Shown here: positions 35,677 through 46,672 of the stretch, in pieces
Layout of the letters: every line of letters starts with the position of its first letter
Numbering within the stretch: the stretch's first letter is position 1
Source: Alphaproteobacteria bacterium
GTDB taxonomy: Bacteria > Pseudomonadota > Alphaproteobacteria > Micropepsales > Micropepsaceae
Length of the DNA: 64,000 bases
Direction of reading: 5' to 3'
Assembly: GCA_947467345.1 (NCBI GenBank)
Contig: CANIHD010000013.1
Location: forward strand, 21,305 to 85,304
Notes under the pieces: model-generated
The model's input: only the letters and a program-made list of their open reading frames with translations
Databases searched by the model: none
What the model was told of the DNA's origin: nothing
Position numbers and translations under genes: made by a program

Positions 35677-36422
35677 TGCCGCGCTATCGCCTTACGGTTG
35701 AATATGACGGCTCGCCCTTCGCGGGTTGGCAGCGCCAGGAGAATGGCCCCTCCGTTCAAGGGGCGTTGGAAGACGCGATCTTCAAATTGTCGGCGGCGCG
35801 CGTAACCGTAACCGGCGCGGGCCGCACCGATTCCGGCGTGCATGCGCGTGGGCAAGTGGCGCATTTCGATGTGGAGAAAGATTATCCCGCCGATACGGTG
35901 CGCGACGCGCTGAACGCGCATTTGCGCCCGCATCCCATTTCTATTGTCGAATCCGCCATTGCGGCTCCGGATTTTCATGCGCGCTTCTCGGCACTGGCGC
36001 GCAGCTATGAATATCGCATCCTCTCCCGGCGCGCCCCGCCGGCGCTCGAGCGAGGCCGTGTCTGGCATGTGGCGCGTGAACTCGATGTCGAAGCCATGCA
36101 TGCGGCGGCACAGGTTCTAGTGGGCAAACACGATTTCACGACGTTTCGTTCGATCCAGTGCCAGGCGAACTCTCCGGACAAAACGCTGGACCGGCTCGAT
36201 GTGCGCGCCGAGGGCGAAGAGCTTGTCATCTACGCCCGCGCGCGCTCCTTCCTGCACAATCAGGTGCGCTCGATGGTGGGATCGCTCCGGCTTGTCGGCG
36301 AGGGAAAGTGGAAGTCGCGTGATCTCAGTGCCGCGCTTGCCGCGCGCGACCGCGCTGCCTGCGGTCCAGTGGCGCCGCCGAACGGCCTAAGCCTTGTTCG
36401 GGTGGACTATCCGGCGGTGTGA
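35676..36422 (+). CDS. truA: tRNA pseudouridine synthase TruA
   Basis: This 248-residue enzyme contains the catalytic Asp in [18 protein letters not shown], and [18 protein letters not shown] at the N-terminus. [13 protein letters not shown] closes the family pattern. It isomerises uridines 38-40 of many tRNAs. It is coupled to fmt. Its 3' end overlaps the end of convergent murI by 16 bp. Confidence 0.94.
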   Translation: MPRYRLTVEYDGSPFAGWQRQENGPSVQGALEDAIFKLSAARVTVTGAGRTDSGVHARGQVAHFDVEKDYPADTVRDALNAHLRPHPISIVESAIAAPDFHARFSALARSYEYRILSRRAPPALERGRVWHVARELDVEAMHAAAQVLVGKHDFTTFRSIQCQANSPDKTLDRLDVRAEGEELVIYARARSFLHNQVRSMVGSLRLVGEGKWKSRDLSAALAARDRAACGPVAPPNGLSLVRVDYPAV

Positions 36423-37243
36423 GGAAGTTTCTGCAGATCGATTAGTTCGACCGTGTCAGGATCGATCTTGCGGCCCAGGAAAATTTCTCCGACGCGCGCG
36501 AAGCGTTCCGGCGAGTCGGTCGCCAGAAAGCGTGGCGGCAACGGTGCGCCATCATGCGCATTACCTGTTTCCTTGAGAAGCTTTGCCACTGCGTCGGCGG
36601 TGGTGGCCGCGCTGTCGACCAACTTGATGCGGGGACCTGCGACGCGGGCGATGGTTTTTGCCAAAGCCGGAAAATGCGTGCAGCCGAGCACAAGACACTC
36701 GGGTTGCTCGCGGCCCTCCAATAGCGGCGCAAGATAGCGTTCCGCCACGAGCTCCGGAATTTCGCCCTCGGTCAGACCTTCTTCAGCAAGCGCCACGAAA
36801 AGAGGGCAGGCTTGTTGCGTGACCTGCGCATTCGGGTTGCGGGCGTGAACGGCGCGCATATAGGCGCCGCCTTTGACCGTGCCCTCGGTGGCAATCACCG
36901 CGATCCGCCCCCGAGGCGCGGCGGCTACAGCTGCTTCAGCGCCCGGCTCGATCACACCGATCACCGGAATTGGCGCGAGGCTTTTCTGCAGCGCCGGCAA
37001 TGCCACCGACGAGGCCGTGTTGCAGGCCACCACGAGAAGTTTGACGCCATGCGCGGCGACAGCTTCGGCGCATTGCACGGCGTAGCGGGTGACTGTTTCG
37101 GCGCTTTTGGTCCCGTAAGGAAGCCGCGCCGTGTCACCGAGATAGACGAAACTTTCCGACGGCATTTTTTCCATCAAAGCGCGCATCACCGTGAGACCGC
37201 CGATGCCGGAATCGAAGACGCCGATGGGCGCGGCGCGGGTCAT
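36407..37243 (-). CDS. murI: Glutamate racemase
   Basis: The 278-residue enzyme shows both catalytic Cys motifs: [13 protein letters not shown] and [12 protein letters not shown]. The N-terminus has [15 protein letters not shown], and [14 protein letters not shown] follows. It makes D-glutamate for peptidoglycan. The start ATG (37243) overlaps the stop of the upstream membrane-protein gene (ATGA). It is the last gene of the HAD-dapD-dapE-membrane protein-murI operon, where dapD and dapE feed diaminopimelate into the same wall. Confidence 0.94.
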   Translation of the reverse strand: MTRAAPIGVFDSGIGGLTVMRALMEKMPSESFVYLGDTARLPYGTKSAETVTRYAVQCAEAVAAHGVKLLVVACNTASSVALPALQKSLAPIPVIGVIEPGAEAAVAAAPRGRIAVIATEGTVKGGAYMRAVHARNPNAQVTQQACPLFVALAEEGLTEGEIPELVAERYLAPLLEGREQPECLVLGCTHFPALAKTIARVAGPRIKLVDSAATTADAVAKLLKETGNAHDGAPLPPRFLATDSPERFARVGEIFLGRKIDPDTVELIDLQKLPHTAG

Positions 37244-37830
37244 GTTGCGCTCTGCAGGCTTGCGGTTCCCAGCTGCACAAGAACGCTGAGAAGGATTTCC
37301 AGAACGACGATCCCTGCAGCGCTCGCGGCGCTGGTTTGCAGTCCCTCGCGCGCCACCAGCCAGAGATAGACGAGCGCCGCAATCAGCAAGGGCAGCGCGG
37401 TGGCGGTGGCAAGAAATTGCAAGCCGGCGAGCAGAAACAAAGAGGGCAGAACTTGGGCCGCCAGCACCAGGCAGCTTGCCCAATTATGCGCAATGATGAA
37501 CGGCACGTAGCGTGGGCCAGCATTGATCAGCGGCACGATCGCAATCATGGCCAGAGGAAAGGCGATCCATTCGACCGCGTAAAAAAACAGGTCGACGGCA
37601 AACATGCCCGGCCCGATGGGTTCGAGCGCAGGCGCGTTTTCCATACCGGATATCACATAACGCTGGGCCGCCATTTGAATCAGATAGAGCGGAATGCACA
37701 GCACCATCGCCGCGAAGGATTTGAAAAACCCTTCGAAGGAAGTGTCGAAATCGCCGATGGCCGTTTTATCAAACCGCGCAAGGCGCACCGCCGCTTCCAG
37801 CGATTGGCGCACATAGGAAACAGCATTCAT
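37240..37830 (-). CDS. Uncharacterised integral membrane protein in the dap-murI operon
   Basis: This is a 196-residue protein with about five hydrophobic segments (for example [37 protein letters not shown] and [19 protein letters not shown]). It has no signal peptide, and FFKSF in the N-terminus precedes the first helix. I do not recognise the family with confidence. It is coupled by overlap to dapE upstream and murI downstream, so it is probably made with wall-precursor enzymes, but no function can be assigned. Confidence 0.75.
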   Translation of the reverse strand: MNAVSYVRQSLEAAVRLARFDKTAIGDFDTSFEGFFKSFAAMVLCIPLYLIQMAAQRYVISGMENAPALEPIGPGMFAVDLFFYAVEWIAFPLAMIAIVPLINAGPRYVPFIIAHNWASCLVLAAQVLPSLFLLAGLQFLATATALPLLIAALVYLWLVAREGLQTSAASAAGIVVLEILLSVLVQLGTASLQSAT

Positions 37831-38984
37831 CTGGCGCCGCCGAAATAGATCTCGAGCACAGATTCATAGATGCGTGTTAGCGCATCGATGTCGGCAACGG
37901 CCACGCATTCGTCGGCTTTGTGCATCGTGCGGCCGGGAAGGCCGAGTTCCACCACAGGGCAATAATCCTTGATGAAGCGCGCATCCGAGGTGCCGCCGCC
38001 GGTGGAATATTCGGGCACGGTGCCGTTCACGCGGCGCACCGCTTCGCTGAGTTTTTCGACATAGTCGCCGGGATGGGTGATGAAGGCCATGCTGCTGACG
38101 CCACGCTTGAACTGCATCTGGCCGCCGCGCTTGTCGATCACCGCGCGCGCAATATTCTCGATGCGTAACATCAGTGAATCCGGCGTGTGCAAATCGTTGA
38201 AGCGGATGTTGAACGCGGCACGCGCCTCGCCCGGAATCACATTCGTCGTTTTGTTGCCGACATCGACGCTGGTGAATGAGAGATTCGACGGCTCGAAATG
38301 CGCGGTGCCGGAATCCAGCGGATCCGCAGTCAGCCGCATCACAAGATCGGCGAGAATCGGCACCGGATTGAGCGCCTGCGACGGATAGGCGACATGGCCC
38401 TGAATGCCGAGCGCCTTCACCTTCACATTCATGCTGCCACGGCGGCCGATTTTGATGACATCGCCAGCGCGTGTCGCTGCGCTGGGTTCGCCGACAATGC
38501 AATGGTCGATGGTTTCGCCGCGCGCCTTCAGCCATTCCAAAACCTTCACGGTGCCATTTATCGCCGGGCCTTCTTCGTCGCCGGTGATGAGAAAGCTGAT
38601 AGAACCGGCAAGGGCTCCGCGCTTCAAATGGCGCTGCACCGCCGCTGCAAATGCCGCGATGGCGCTTTTCATATCGGCGGCGCCGCGCCCGTAAAGCAGA
38701 CCGTTCTCAATCGTGGCGGAGAAGGGATCGTGTTTCCAGCGCGCGACATCGCCCGGCGGCACCACATCGGTGTGGCCGGCGAAACAGAAATGCGGACGCG
38801 CAGTTCCAAGCCGCGCGTAAAGATTTTCAATGGCGGGCGTGCCCTCTGCTTCGAAGCGAAGCCGATGGCAAACAAACCCGAGCGGTTTCAGCGCCGCTTC
38901 CAGCACGGCCAGCGCGCCGCTATCGTCCGGCGTCACGGAGGCCTGGCGGATCAGCGCCTGCGAGAGCTGGACGGGATCGATCAT
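37827..38984 (-). CDS. dapE: Succinyl-diaminopimelate desuccinylase
   Basis: The 385-residue M20-family enzyme shows the metal site HTDVVPPG, the catalytic Glu pair in [21 protein letters not shown], and the C-terminal [12 protein letters not shown] with the His ligand. An inserted dimerisation domain carries [22 protein letters not shown]. It forms LL-diaminopimelate in lysine and murein synthesis. It starts one base after the dapD stop, and the membrane protein gene overlaps its 3' end. Confidence 0.95.
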   Translation of the reverse strand: MIDPVQLSQALIRQASVTPDDSGALAVLEAALKPLGFVCHRLRFEAEGTPAIENLYARLGTARPHFCFAGHTDVVPPGDVARWKHDPFSATIENGLLYGRGAADMKSAIAAFAAAVQRHLKRGALAGSISFLITGDEEGPAINGTVKVLEWLKARGETIDHCIVGEPSAATRAGDVIKIGRRGSMNVKVKALGIQGHVAYPSQALNPVPILADLVMRLTADPLDSGTAHFEPSNLSFTSVDVGNKTTNVIPGEARAAFNIRFNDLHTPDSLMLRIENIARAVIDKRGGQMQFKRGVSSMAFITHPGDYVEKLSEAVRRVNGTVPEYSTGGGTSDARFIKDYCPVVELGLPGRTMHKADECVAVADIDALTRIYESVLEIYFGGAR

Positions 38985-38985
38985 C

Positions 38986-39809
<824 letters not shown>

Positions 39810-39813
<4 letters not shown>

Positions 39814-40520
39814 GGCGCGGAAACCTCGATGGCGTGGAGGAAGTCTGAGAGGTGGTCTGTCTCGTGATGAATGTGAGATAGGCTTGGGGATATTTGCCCC
39901 GATTTCTTGATCAGAATAGTGGTCATACCAAGCGCATGCGCGGGCGCCAAATTGACAGCGAGATCGTCGAACATGGCGGTCGTACGCCCCGCCAATCCGG
40001 TGCGGTCGAGTATGGTTTGGTAGGCGGCGGGCGCGGGCTTGGGCATGAAGCGCAAAGCGCGTACGTCGAAAATATCCTCGAAGAATTCGCCGGCGCCCAA
40101 TTGCTTCAAAATACGCTCGGCATAGCGCCCGCAATTATTGGTGAAGACAAAACGTCTGCCAGGCAGGCGGGCAAGCGCGGCGCAAAGCTCAGGATTGGGC
40201 GCCAGCGAATCCACCGCCACATCGTTCACATAAGTGAGGAAGCGCTCGGGTTCGACGCCATGATTTTGCATGAGGCCAAACAATGTCGTGCCGTGTTCGC
40301 GGTAATAGGATTTCTGCAGTGCGAAGGCCGCGTCCGGCTCGAGATTGAGTTCCTGCTGTACGAAATCGCGAATCCGGCTTTCGACCAGCGTCATCAAGCG
40401 GCCGTCGGCCTCGTACAGCGTGTTGTCGAGATCGAACAGCCAGTTCTCGACATGCCGGAACGATACGGCAGGCGGGCGCGCTTCGGCGGCGAAAGGAGCT
40501 GGTTTCAGGCTGGCGGACAT
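39810..40520 (-). CDS. HAD-family pyrimidine 5'-nucleotidase-like phosphatase
   Basis: This 236-residue phosphatase belongs to the HAD subclass I group. The nucleophile motif is [13 protein letters not shown], motif II is VFTNNCGRY, motif III includes [11 protein letters not shown], and motif IV is [10 protein letters not shown]. This matches the YjjG/PynA/SDT1-like pyrimidine 5'-nucleotidases often placed before dapD in Alphaproteobacteria. It is the first gene of the dap operon and is divergent from the DUF2336 gene across a CtrA box. Confidence 0.88.
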
Positions 40521-40556
40521 GGGCGGAACATGGGGGAGAGGGTGAGCTTAGGCAAG

Positions 40557-40577
40557 CGCTTAAGGAACCCTTAAGCG
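40557..40577. promoter_or_regulatory. Palindromic CtrA box between the dap operon and the DUF2336 gene
   Basis: TTAA-GGAACCC-TTAA at 40560-40574 fits the CtrA consensus exactly. It is embedded in a 9-bp perfect inverted repeat (CGCTTAAGG, AAC, CCTTAAGCG) at 40557-40577. It lies 40 bp before the HAD-dapD start and 51 bp before the DUF2336 start. Control of either or both divergent units by CtrA is inferred from the motif and its position. Confidence 0.65.
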
Positions 40578-40627
40578 GGCCATGGGACGCTGTGTCTCCG
40601 GTATATCGGGAGACACGGGTCGCATCC

Positions 40628-41893
40628 ATGAAAAGCTTTCTGGCACGCATTTTTTCGCCCAAGGCGTTGCCGGGGGACCTGACCTACGAGCAAGCGCGTG
40701 CCGTGCTCGAGCAGGAGGAAGCCAAGCTCCAGGAAGAGCTGGCGTCCCGCCCCGATGCCGAACCCGAGATGCTTTATTATCTGGCCGAGCATGCGACGCC
40801 GGAAGTGCGCCGCGCCGTGGCCGCCAATGGCGCCACACCAGCGCTCGCCAATCTTCTTCTGAGCGGCGACGGCGATACCGATGTGCGCGTGGAAATCGCG
40901 CGCAAAGTCGGCCGCCTTTTGCCCAATCTCGATTCCGCCGAAAAAGGTCTCGCCTATCAGCAGACCATGGAGCTTTTGACGCGGCTCGCTGCGGATAATT
41001 TTGTGCAGGTGCGCGCGCTGTTGGCGCAGGAGATAAAATCCCTGCGAAACTTGCCGCAAGATTTGGTGATGCGGCTCGCGCAGGACGTCGAAGAAATTGT
41101 CGCGGCGCCCATCCTGGAATATTCGCCGCTGCTATCCGACCGCGATCTTATCGACATTGTTGCGAGCGCACGCGCGCAAGGCGCCGTTGCAGCGGTCGCC
41201 CGCCGGCGCGGCCTCAGCGAAGAGGTTTCCGCGGCGATTGTCGCCACACTCGACGTTCCGGCCGTGACCGCACTTCTGGGCAATAAAGATGCGCGCTTGC
41301 GCGAAGACTGCCTGGAAGATTTGGTCACCTACGCCGAGAAAAATCTCGATTGGCACGCGCCGCTTGTGGCGCGAACCGATCTTCCCATCCGACTCATCCG
41401 CCGCATTGCAGGGTTTGTCAGTTCGGCGCTGATTGAACAGCTCTCGCAGCGCCAAGGTTTGGAAGAAAATTTACGGACCGATCTTGTCCGCGCCATGCGG
41501 CTGCGGTTGGAGAAAGAAGATTTTGGAACGCATGGCAAGAACAAGGCGCGCGGCGAAGTGATGAAGGCCCACGAGGCCGGTGAGCTCGACGATGTTTTTA
41601 TCGAGACGGCGGTGGAAGCCGGTCAACGCGAAACCGTCGTGGAAGCGTTGGCGCTGCTAGCCGGTGCAACGCGTGTTTCAGTGGAAAAAGTTTTGGCTTC
41701 GCGCGGCTCGAAAGCCGTGACGGCGCTGGCGTGGCGCGCCGGGCTTCCGATGCGCGTCGCGTTTAAAATTCAAACCTTGCTGCTGAAACTTACGGCCAAC
41801 GAATTGCTACCGGCGCGCGCAGGCGTGCATTATCCACTCACCGACGAGGATATGCGCTGGCAGCTTTCCTATTTCGGCATCGCCGGCAAATAG
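40628..41893 (+). CDS. DUF2336 family protein
   Basis: This 421-residue protein is largely helical and HEAT-like. Repeated segments such as LLSGDGDTDVRVEIARKVGRLL, QDVEEIVAAPILEYSPLLSDRDLIDIV and TDLPIRLIRRIAGFVSSAL follow the DUF2336 pattern, which is found almost only in Alphaproteobacteria. No signal peptide or catalytic motif is visible. The ATG at 40628 follows a perfect CtrA box, suggesting cell-cycle timing. The function of the family is not known to me. Confidence 0.82.
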   Translation: MKSFLARIFSPKALPGDLTYEQARAVLEQEEAKLQEELASRPDAEPEMLYYLAEHATPEVRRAVAANGATPALANLLLSGDGDTDVRVEIARKVGRLLPNLDSAEKGLAYQQTMELLTRLAADNFVQVRALLAQEIKSLRNLPQDLVMRLAQDVEEIVAAPILEYSPLLSDRDLIDIVASARAQGAVAAVARRRGLSEEVSAAIVATLDVPAVTALLGNKDARLREDCLEDLVTYAEKNLDWHAPLVARTDLPIRLIRRIAGFVSSALIEQLSQRQGLEENLRTDLVRAMRLRLEKEDFGTHGKNKARGEVMKAHEAGELDDVFIETAVEAGQRETVVEALALLAGATRVSVEKVLASRGSKAVTALAWRAGLPMRVAFKIQTLLLKLTANELLPARAGVHYPLTDEDMRWQLSYFGIAGK

Positions 41894-41899
41894 TAAGCG

Positions 41900-42829
41900 C
41901 TAGCCTTTGCAGACCAGCGTTCCGGCGCCGTGCTCGGTGAACAATTCCAGCAGCAGCACATGCGGAATGCGGCCGTCCAAGATGACGGCAGCTTTCACGC
42001 CCAGTTCGACCGCGTAGATCGCGGTCTCCACTTTGGGAATCATGCCGCCGCTGATTGTGCCGTCGGCGATGAGCCGCCGCGCTTCGGACGCGGTCAGCTT
42101 CGGAATGAGCTTGCCCTCGCGATCCAGCACGCCGGGTACATCTGTCAGCAACACCATGCGTTCGGCAGCGACCGCGCCTGCAACCGCACCGGCAACCGTG
42201 TCGGCATTGATGTTATAGGTTTCGCCGTCGCGCCCGACGCCCACCGGTGCGACCACTGGAATGAGATCGGAATTGAAGAAGGTGCGCAGGACTTCCGCGT
42301 CCACCTTCTCCGGTTCACCCACAAAGCCGAGATCAACAACGGTGGTCTTTCCGGTCGCGGGATCGGTCTTAGTCCGCTCCATTTTCGAGGCGATGATCAG
42401 ATTTCCGTCCTTGCCGGAAAGGCCAATGGCGCGCCCGCCGGCGCGGTTGATGAAGCTGACGATCTGTTTGTTGATGGTGCCAGCCAGCACCATCTCGACA
42501 ACTTCCATCGTGGCAGCATCGGTGACGCGCAAACCATCGATAAAGCTCGAAGGAATGCTCAGCTTCTTCAGCATGGCGCCGATCTGAGGGCCGCCGCCGT
42601 GAACCACCACTGGATTGATGCCGGTCAGTTTCATTAGGACGATGTCTTGCGCGAAATGGCGTGCGCCTTCGTCGTCCATGGCGTTGCCGCCATATTTCAC
42701 GACGACGGTTTTGTTGTCGTAGGAGAGAATGTAGGGGAGGGCCTCGATTAGAACGCTGCCCGTCATGCGCCAACGTTCCAGTCCCAGCGAATCTCCGTCT
42801 TCGCGCTTGCTGTCTTCGGTGTCACTCAT
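41900..42829 (-). CDS. argB: Acetylglutamate kinase
   Basis: The 309-residue enzyme has the amino-acid-kinase fold: [41 protein letters not shown] and [13 protein letters not shown]. It phosphorylates N-acetylglutamate in arginine synthesis. The ATG at 42829 has AGGG upstream. It is 147 bp downstream of engB on the same strand. Alphaproteobacteria typically have argB near engB and yidC, as here. Confidence 0.94.
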   Translation of the reverse strand: MSDTEDSKREDGDSLGLERWRMTGSVLIEALPYILSYDNKTVVVKYGGNAMDDEGARHFAQDIVLMKLTGINPVVVHGGGPQIGAMLKKLSIPSSFIDGLRVTDAATMEVVEMVLAGTINKQIVSFINRAGGRAIGLSGKDGNLIIASKMERTKTDPATGKTTVVDLGFVGEPEKVDAEVLRTFFNSDLIPVVAPVGVGRDGETYNINADTVAGAVAGAVAAERMVLLTDVPGVLDREGKLIPKLTASEARRLIADGTISGGMIPKVETAIYAVELGVKAAVILDGRIPHVLLLELFTEHGAGTLVCKG

Positions 42830-42976
42830 GACGAAAATGCCCTGCTGCAATTGGCGCAGGGCTTATAGCGGCAAGTGGCCCAAATCTGAAATTCGAAATC
42901 GACGCGGGCAAGAAAATTCGCGGCGCGAATCTTCGCAGGTCAGGCAATCTATTGATTTCAGTGTGATTTTTTCAGA

Positions 42977-43675
42977 TTACCAGGTCGCCAGTGCGGTCAG
43001 CGCAGCCCGCAATTCTGGAATTCCGAATCCGGATAGGGACGACGTTGCCAGGATTTCGGGATGCGCGGCGGTGTGACGCGCGGCTTCCGCCAAGGTGTTC
43101 GCATGGGTCGCCGCGAATTCCACTGGGCGCAATTTGTCCGCCTTGGTCAGGACCAGTTGATAGGACACGGCGGCTTTGTCCAAGAGTTCCATCACCTCGA
43201 TGTCGCTCGCCATCGGACCCCGGCGCGCGTCGATCAAGAACACAACGCGCCGAAGGCTTGGCCGCCCGCGCAGATAGCCGAAAATAAGTTCATTCCAGCG
43301 CGCCGATTCCGCTTTCGACACGCGCGCGAAGCCGTAGCCCGGCAAGTCCGCGAGCATCAGCCTGTCGCCGAGGAGGAAGAAATTGATTTCCTTGGTGCGC
43401 CCCGGCGTGTTGGAGACACGCGCCAGATGGGTGCGATTGGTGACGGCGTTCAAAAGGCTCGACTTGCCCGCATTGGAACGGCCGGCGAACGCGATTTCGG
43501 GATAGGATGCGTTTGGCAGCCCGTCCAGGTGCGCGACGCCCATGACGAAGTCGCATTCCTTCGCGAAGAGAAGGCGCCCATCTTCGAGCGCCTGGGCATG
43601 CGCCCGTGCGATTTCCGCTTCGTCGACGATCGGTTCGTCGAATACCGGTTCGTCGGCTTCGGTTTTTCCGGTCAT
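42977..43675 (-). CDS. engB: Ribosome biogenesis GTPase EngB (YihA/YsxC)
   Basis: The 232-residue GTPase has G1 GRSNAGKSSLLNAV, G2 TPGRTKEINFF, G3 DLPGYGFARV and G4 TKADKLRP, with SSLSGFG as the G5 element. It acts in 50S assembly. Start 43675 gives a typical N-terminal extension; an ATG at 43756 would overlap yidC by 56 bp. It follows yidC in the rpmH-rnpA-yidD-yidC-engB-argB series. Confidence 0.93.
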   Translation of the reverse strand: MTGKTEADEPVFDEPIVDEAEIARAHAQALEDGRLLFAKECDFVMGVAHLDGLPNASYPEIAFAGRSNAGKSSLLNAVTNRTHLARVSNTPGRTKEINFFLLGDRLMLADLPGYGFARVSKAESARWNELIFGYLRGRPSLRRVVFLIDARRGPMASDIEVMELLDKAAVSYQLVLTKADKLRPVEFAATHANTLAEAARHTAAHPEILATSSLSGFGIPELRAALTALATW

Positions 43676-43700
43676 GGACGGCACAGTATCAAAGGCGCGC

Positions 43701-45473
43701 TCAATCGGGCGGTCCGGCGGGCTTTTCGGCGGGTTCGCCGCGACGTAGGCGTTCACGCATGCCGCGCAAGCGGTCGAACAGATCCACCGGCGTGCCGGTG
43801 CGCTTCATGATGTAAATCTGCTGCGCGATGGAAAGAAGATTGTTCCAGGCCCAATAGATGACGAGGCCGGCGGGGAAGCCCGCGAGCATGAAGGTGAAGA
43901 TGATCGGCATGAAGGCGAAAATGCGGGCCTGTGCCGGATCGGCGGCCGGCGGATTCAAATTTGTCTGAATCCACATTGTGATGCCCATGAGGATGCCGAA
44001 TACGCCGATCATCAGGAAATGCGGCGGCGTCCATGGGATGAGGCCGAACAAATTGAACAGCGAAATAGGTTCGGGGGCGGAAAGATCTTTGATCCAGCCG
44101 AAGAACGGCGCGTGCCGCATTTCGATGGTGACGAAGAGAACTTTGTAAAGCGAGAAGAACACCGGAATCTGAATCAGCATCGGCAAACAGCCGGCGAGCG
44201 GATTCACCTTCTCTTTCTTATATAATTCCATCAGCGCGGTTTGCTGGGCGACTTTGTCTTCTTTGTAGACTTCGCGCAGCCGCTCCATTTCCGGCTGCAA
44301 TTTCTTCATCCGGCTCATGGCGCGATAGGACGTGCTGGCCAGCGGGAAGAAGAGCAGCTTGATGCCTACGGTCAGCAGCAAAATGGCGACGCCGAAATTC
44401 CCGACAAAACGGGTGATGATCTCGATGGCGTGGAAGATCGGTTTGGTGAAAATCCAGAACCAACCCCAATCGATCGCCATGTTGAAGCCGGTAATGCCGA
44501 GCTGTGAGTCGTAACCTTCGATGACGTTCACGACTTTGGCGCCCGCGAACAGGCGTTGTGAAATCTCCGTCATTCCACCCGGCGCGATGGTGCGTGCTTC
44601 CAGGCGATAATCGGATTGGTAGGCTTTGGTGGCGTTTTCATCGAAGGCTTTGAAATTCGCCGTCATCTTGCCTTGCGCTGGCGGAATAATCGCGGCCATC
44701 CAATATTTGTCAGTAATGCCGGCCCAGCCGCCCGTCGACTCGAATGCGCGCGAAGTGTTCTCCTTGCCCAAATCCGCGTAGCTCGGGTCCTGCAACACGC
44801 CATTGGCAACGCCGATGAAGCCCTGATGCACGATCCAATTGGCGGTGAAGACCGGAAGATTGCGGCGATTCACGAGGGCGTAGGGATAAAGCGTCGCCGG
44901 CGCGGCGCTTTGATTCTCGACGCGATCGGTCAGCGTGAACATGTAGGACGCGTCTACCGAAATGCGGCGCGTGAAGCGAAGGCCGCTATCTTCGTAGCTA
45001 AGCACCACATCATTGCCGGGGGAGAGCTGGCCACCCTCAGTTTGCGTCCATTGCGTTGTCGCGTCGGCGGGATGCGCATTTGTTCCGGGCGCTGCCAACC
45101 ATCCGAACTCGACGAAATAGGGATGCTCGCTGGTGCTTGGCGAAAGCAGCTCGATCTCCGGGCTCGCGGGGTCTGGTTGCTCGTGATAGTGGCGCAAACG
45201 CAAATCGTCGAAGCGCCCGCCGGCTAGATTGATGGAGCCGCGCAAAGACGGGGTCTCGATGGCCACACGCGGTGCCTGCGCCAAAGCTTCCTCACGCGGC
45301 AGCGCCTTTGGCAAAGTGGGCGCCGGCAATCCTGCGGCGCCCGGTGCCGCCTGTTGTTCAGTTTGACGCGCGCGCTCGCGCTCCATCTGCGGCTGGGCCA
45401 CGAAATATTGCCAACCGAACAAGACAATCGCCGAAAGAACGACGGCGAGGATCAGATTGCGTTGTTCGGCCAT
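43701..45473 (-). CDS. yidC: Membrane protein insertase YidC
   Basis: The 590-residue insertase has an N-terminal membrane helix (NLILAVVLSAIVLFGWQYF), a large periplasmic domain, and the conserved C-terminal 60-kDa inner-membrane domain with five helices. The hydrophilic-groove region includes FFPLASTSYRAMSRMKKLQPEME and PLAGCLPMLIQIPVFFSLYKVLF. It inserts proteins alone or with SecYEG. The gene order rnpA-yidD-yidC matches the standard alphaproteobacterial cluster. Confidence 0.96.
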   Translation of the reverse strand: MAEQRNLILAVVLSAIVLFGWQYFVAQPQMERERARQTEQQAAPGAAGLPAPTLPKALPREEALAQAPRVAIETPSLRGSINLAGGRFDDLRLRHYHEQPDPASPEIELLSPSTSEHPYFVEFGWLAAPGTNAHPADATTQWTQTEGGQLSPGNDVVLSYEDSGLRFTRRISVDASYMFTLTDRVENQSAAPATLYPYALVNRRNLPVFTANWIVHQGFIGVANGVLQDPSYADLGKENTSRAFESTGGWAGITDKYWMAAIIPPAQGKMTANFKAFDENATKAYQSDYRLEARTIAPGGMTEISQRLFAGAKVVNVIEGYDSQLGITGFNMAIDWGWFWIFTKPIFHAIEIITRFVGNFGVAILLLTVGIKLLFFPLASTSYRAMSRMKKLQPEMERLREVYKEDKVAQQTALMELYKKEKVNPLAGCLPMLIQIPVFFSLYKVLFVTIEMRHAPFFGWIKDLSAPEPISLFNLFGLIPWTPPHFLMIGVFGILMGITMWIQTNLNPPAADPAQARIFAFMPIIFTFMLAGFPAGLVIYWAWNNLLSIAQQIYIMKRTGTPVDLFDRLRGMRERLRRGEPAEKPAGPPD

Positions 45474-45512
45474 GACTACTCCGGGATGGGCAAAAACAAA
45501 TGAGAGCGAACG

Positions 45513-45785
45513 CTAACGATTCTGGACTGGCGGGACCGGGTCGAAACCCGAACGGCCGCCCAGCCACGCGATGGGATGACAGCTACAAAGGCGCCGCACG
45601 GCGAGGCGGCTTCCTTCTAGCGGACCGTGAACATGCAGCGCTTCCAGCGCATAGGCAGAACATGTGGGCTGAAATCGGCATGACGGTGGCAGAAGAGGCG
45701 ACAGAAGGTAACGGTAGGCGCGGATAGGCCCGGACATGAAAGCGATGAGAACGCGGCGACTTTGCATGCGCCAAGACCTTGCCAT
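45513..45785 (-). CDS. yidD: Membrane protein insertion efficiency factor YidD
   Basis: This 90-residue protein contains the signature [27 protein letters not shown] and the [20 protein letters not shown] tail. The ATG at 45785 has an excellent GGGAGG site, while a longer version would overlap rnpA more deeply. It overlaps no part of yidC; 39 bp separate them. It helps YidC-dependent insertion. Confidence 0.92.
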   Translation of the reverse strand: MARSWRMQSRRVLIAFMSGPIRAYRYLLSPLLPPSCRFQPTCSAYALEALHVHGPLEGSRLAVRRLCSCHPIAWLGGRSGFDPVPPVQNR

Positions 45786-45831
45786 CTCATCCTCCCTTCC
45801 GTTCCGCAAGTCGCACCCGAAAGCGCGCTTG

Positions 45832-46188
45832 TCAGTTTTTCGTGCTCTTGCGATCGAGGGCGGCATGAGCGGCCGACAGCGACCGTATCAAATCGTCCAG
45901 CAACAGCGCGAAGGGCCTGGATAGGGTGGCCGTTCGGGCGACAAGAACATAGTCGTGCCGTTCACGCCCATAAAGAGGAAGGATCGCCGCTGCCGCGGCA
46001 CGCATCCGGCGCTTGGCGCGATTGCGTTCGACGGCACCGCCGACTTTGCGGCTGGCGGTGAACCCGACGCGAGCGGCGGAGCTTTGCGCGATCTCGCCGT
46101 TCGTGAGGAAAACTTCGAGTCCAAGCGCGGGTTTTGAAGCGCGGGCGCCTTGGCGCTGCGCGCGCAGGAAATCCGCCCGCGATCTCAT
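45832..46188 (-). CDS. rnpA: Ribonuclease P protein component
   Basis: The 118-residue basic protein has the RNP motif region [24 protein letters not shown]. It is the protein part of RNase P for tRNA 5' maturation. The N-terminus is short at ATG 46188; the preceding codons stay open and read LALTR, resembling the usual RLTRRADF start, but contain no normal start codon. The true start is therefore slightly uncertain. rpmH precedes it by 62 bp. Confidence 0.9.
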   Translation of the reverse strand: MRSRADFLRAQRQGARASKPALGLEVFLTNGEIAQSSAARVGFTASRKVGGAVERNRAKRRMRAAAAAILPLYGRERHDYVLVARTATLSRPFALLLDDLIRSLSAAHAALDRKSTKN

Positions 46189-46250
46189 TCGGGTTAAAGC
46201 AAGCGTGGCTGCGGAAACGGGCTGAGAAGGCCCCTGGTCAGGCGCCGTGT

Positions 46251-46385
46251 TCAGGCGGACAGTCTCTTACGGCCATGGGCGCGGCGGCGGGCGAGAACTT
46301 GACGGCCCTTCTTGGTGGCCATGCGCGCGCGGAAGCCGTGCCGACGCTTGCGGACAATTTTGCTCGGCTGATATGTGCGTTTCAC
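46251..46385 (-). CDS. rpmH: 50S ribosomal protein L34
   Basis: The 44-residue protein reads [20 protein letters not shown] at the N-terminus and ends [11 protein letters not shown], which is textbook L34. The start codon is GTG at 46385, with GGAG upstream. Together with rnpA, yidD and yidC it makes the conserved cluster; no dnaA or oriC is seen beside it. Confidence 0.97.
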   Translation of the reverse strand: MKRTYQPSKIVRKRRHGFRARMATKKGRQVLARRRAHGRKRLSA

Positions 46386-46672
46386 GGCTTTACTCCGGAA
46401 TTTGGCCGGTTTTCACGAGGAGCCGAGCTTCTAAGGGGGCGCCCTCACGATGTCAACCGACACCGTGATTTTCAAGAATCTATCGGGTAGTGGGCCAGTG
46501 TCAGCTTGGTATCAGGCCGGATGGGTTCAGATGAAGGTAGCGGTCAATGGGCTTCTTGCTGCAGCGCAGCAAAGACAGCTTTTGCCGCAAATTGTGGACC
46601 AGCCTGTGCCTAGATGGCTGTTTTGTCATGAATGGCATGCATTTCAACCGTAACTGGTGTTTGCTCTTGCCC

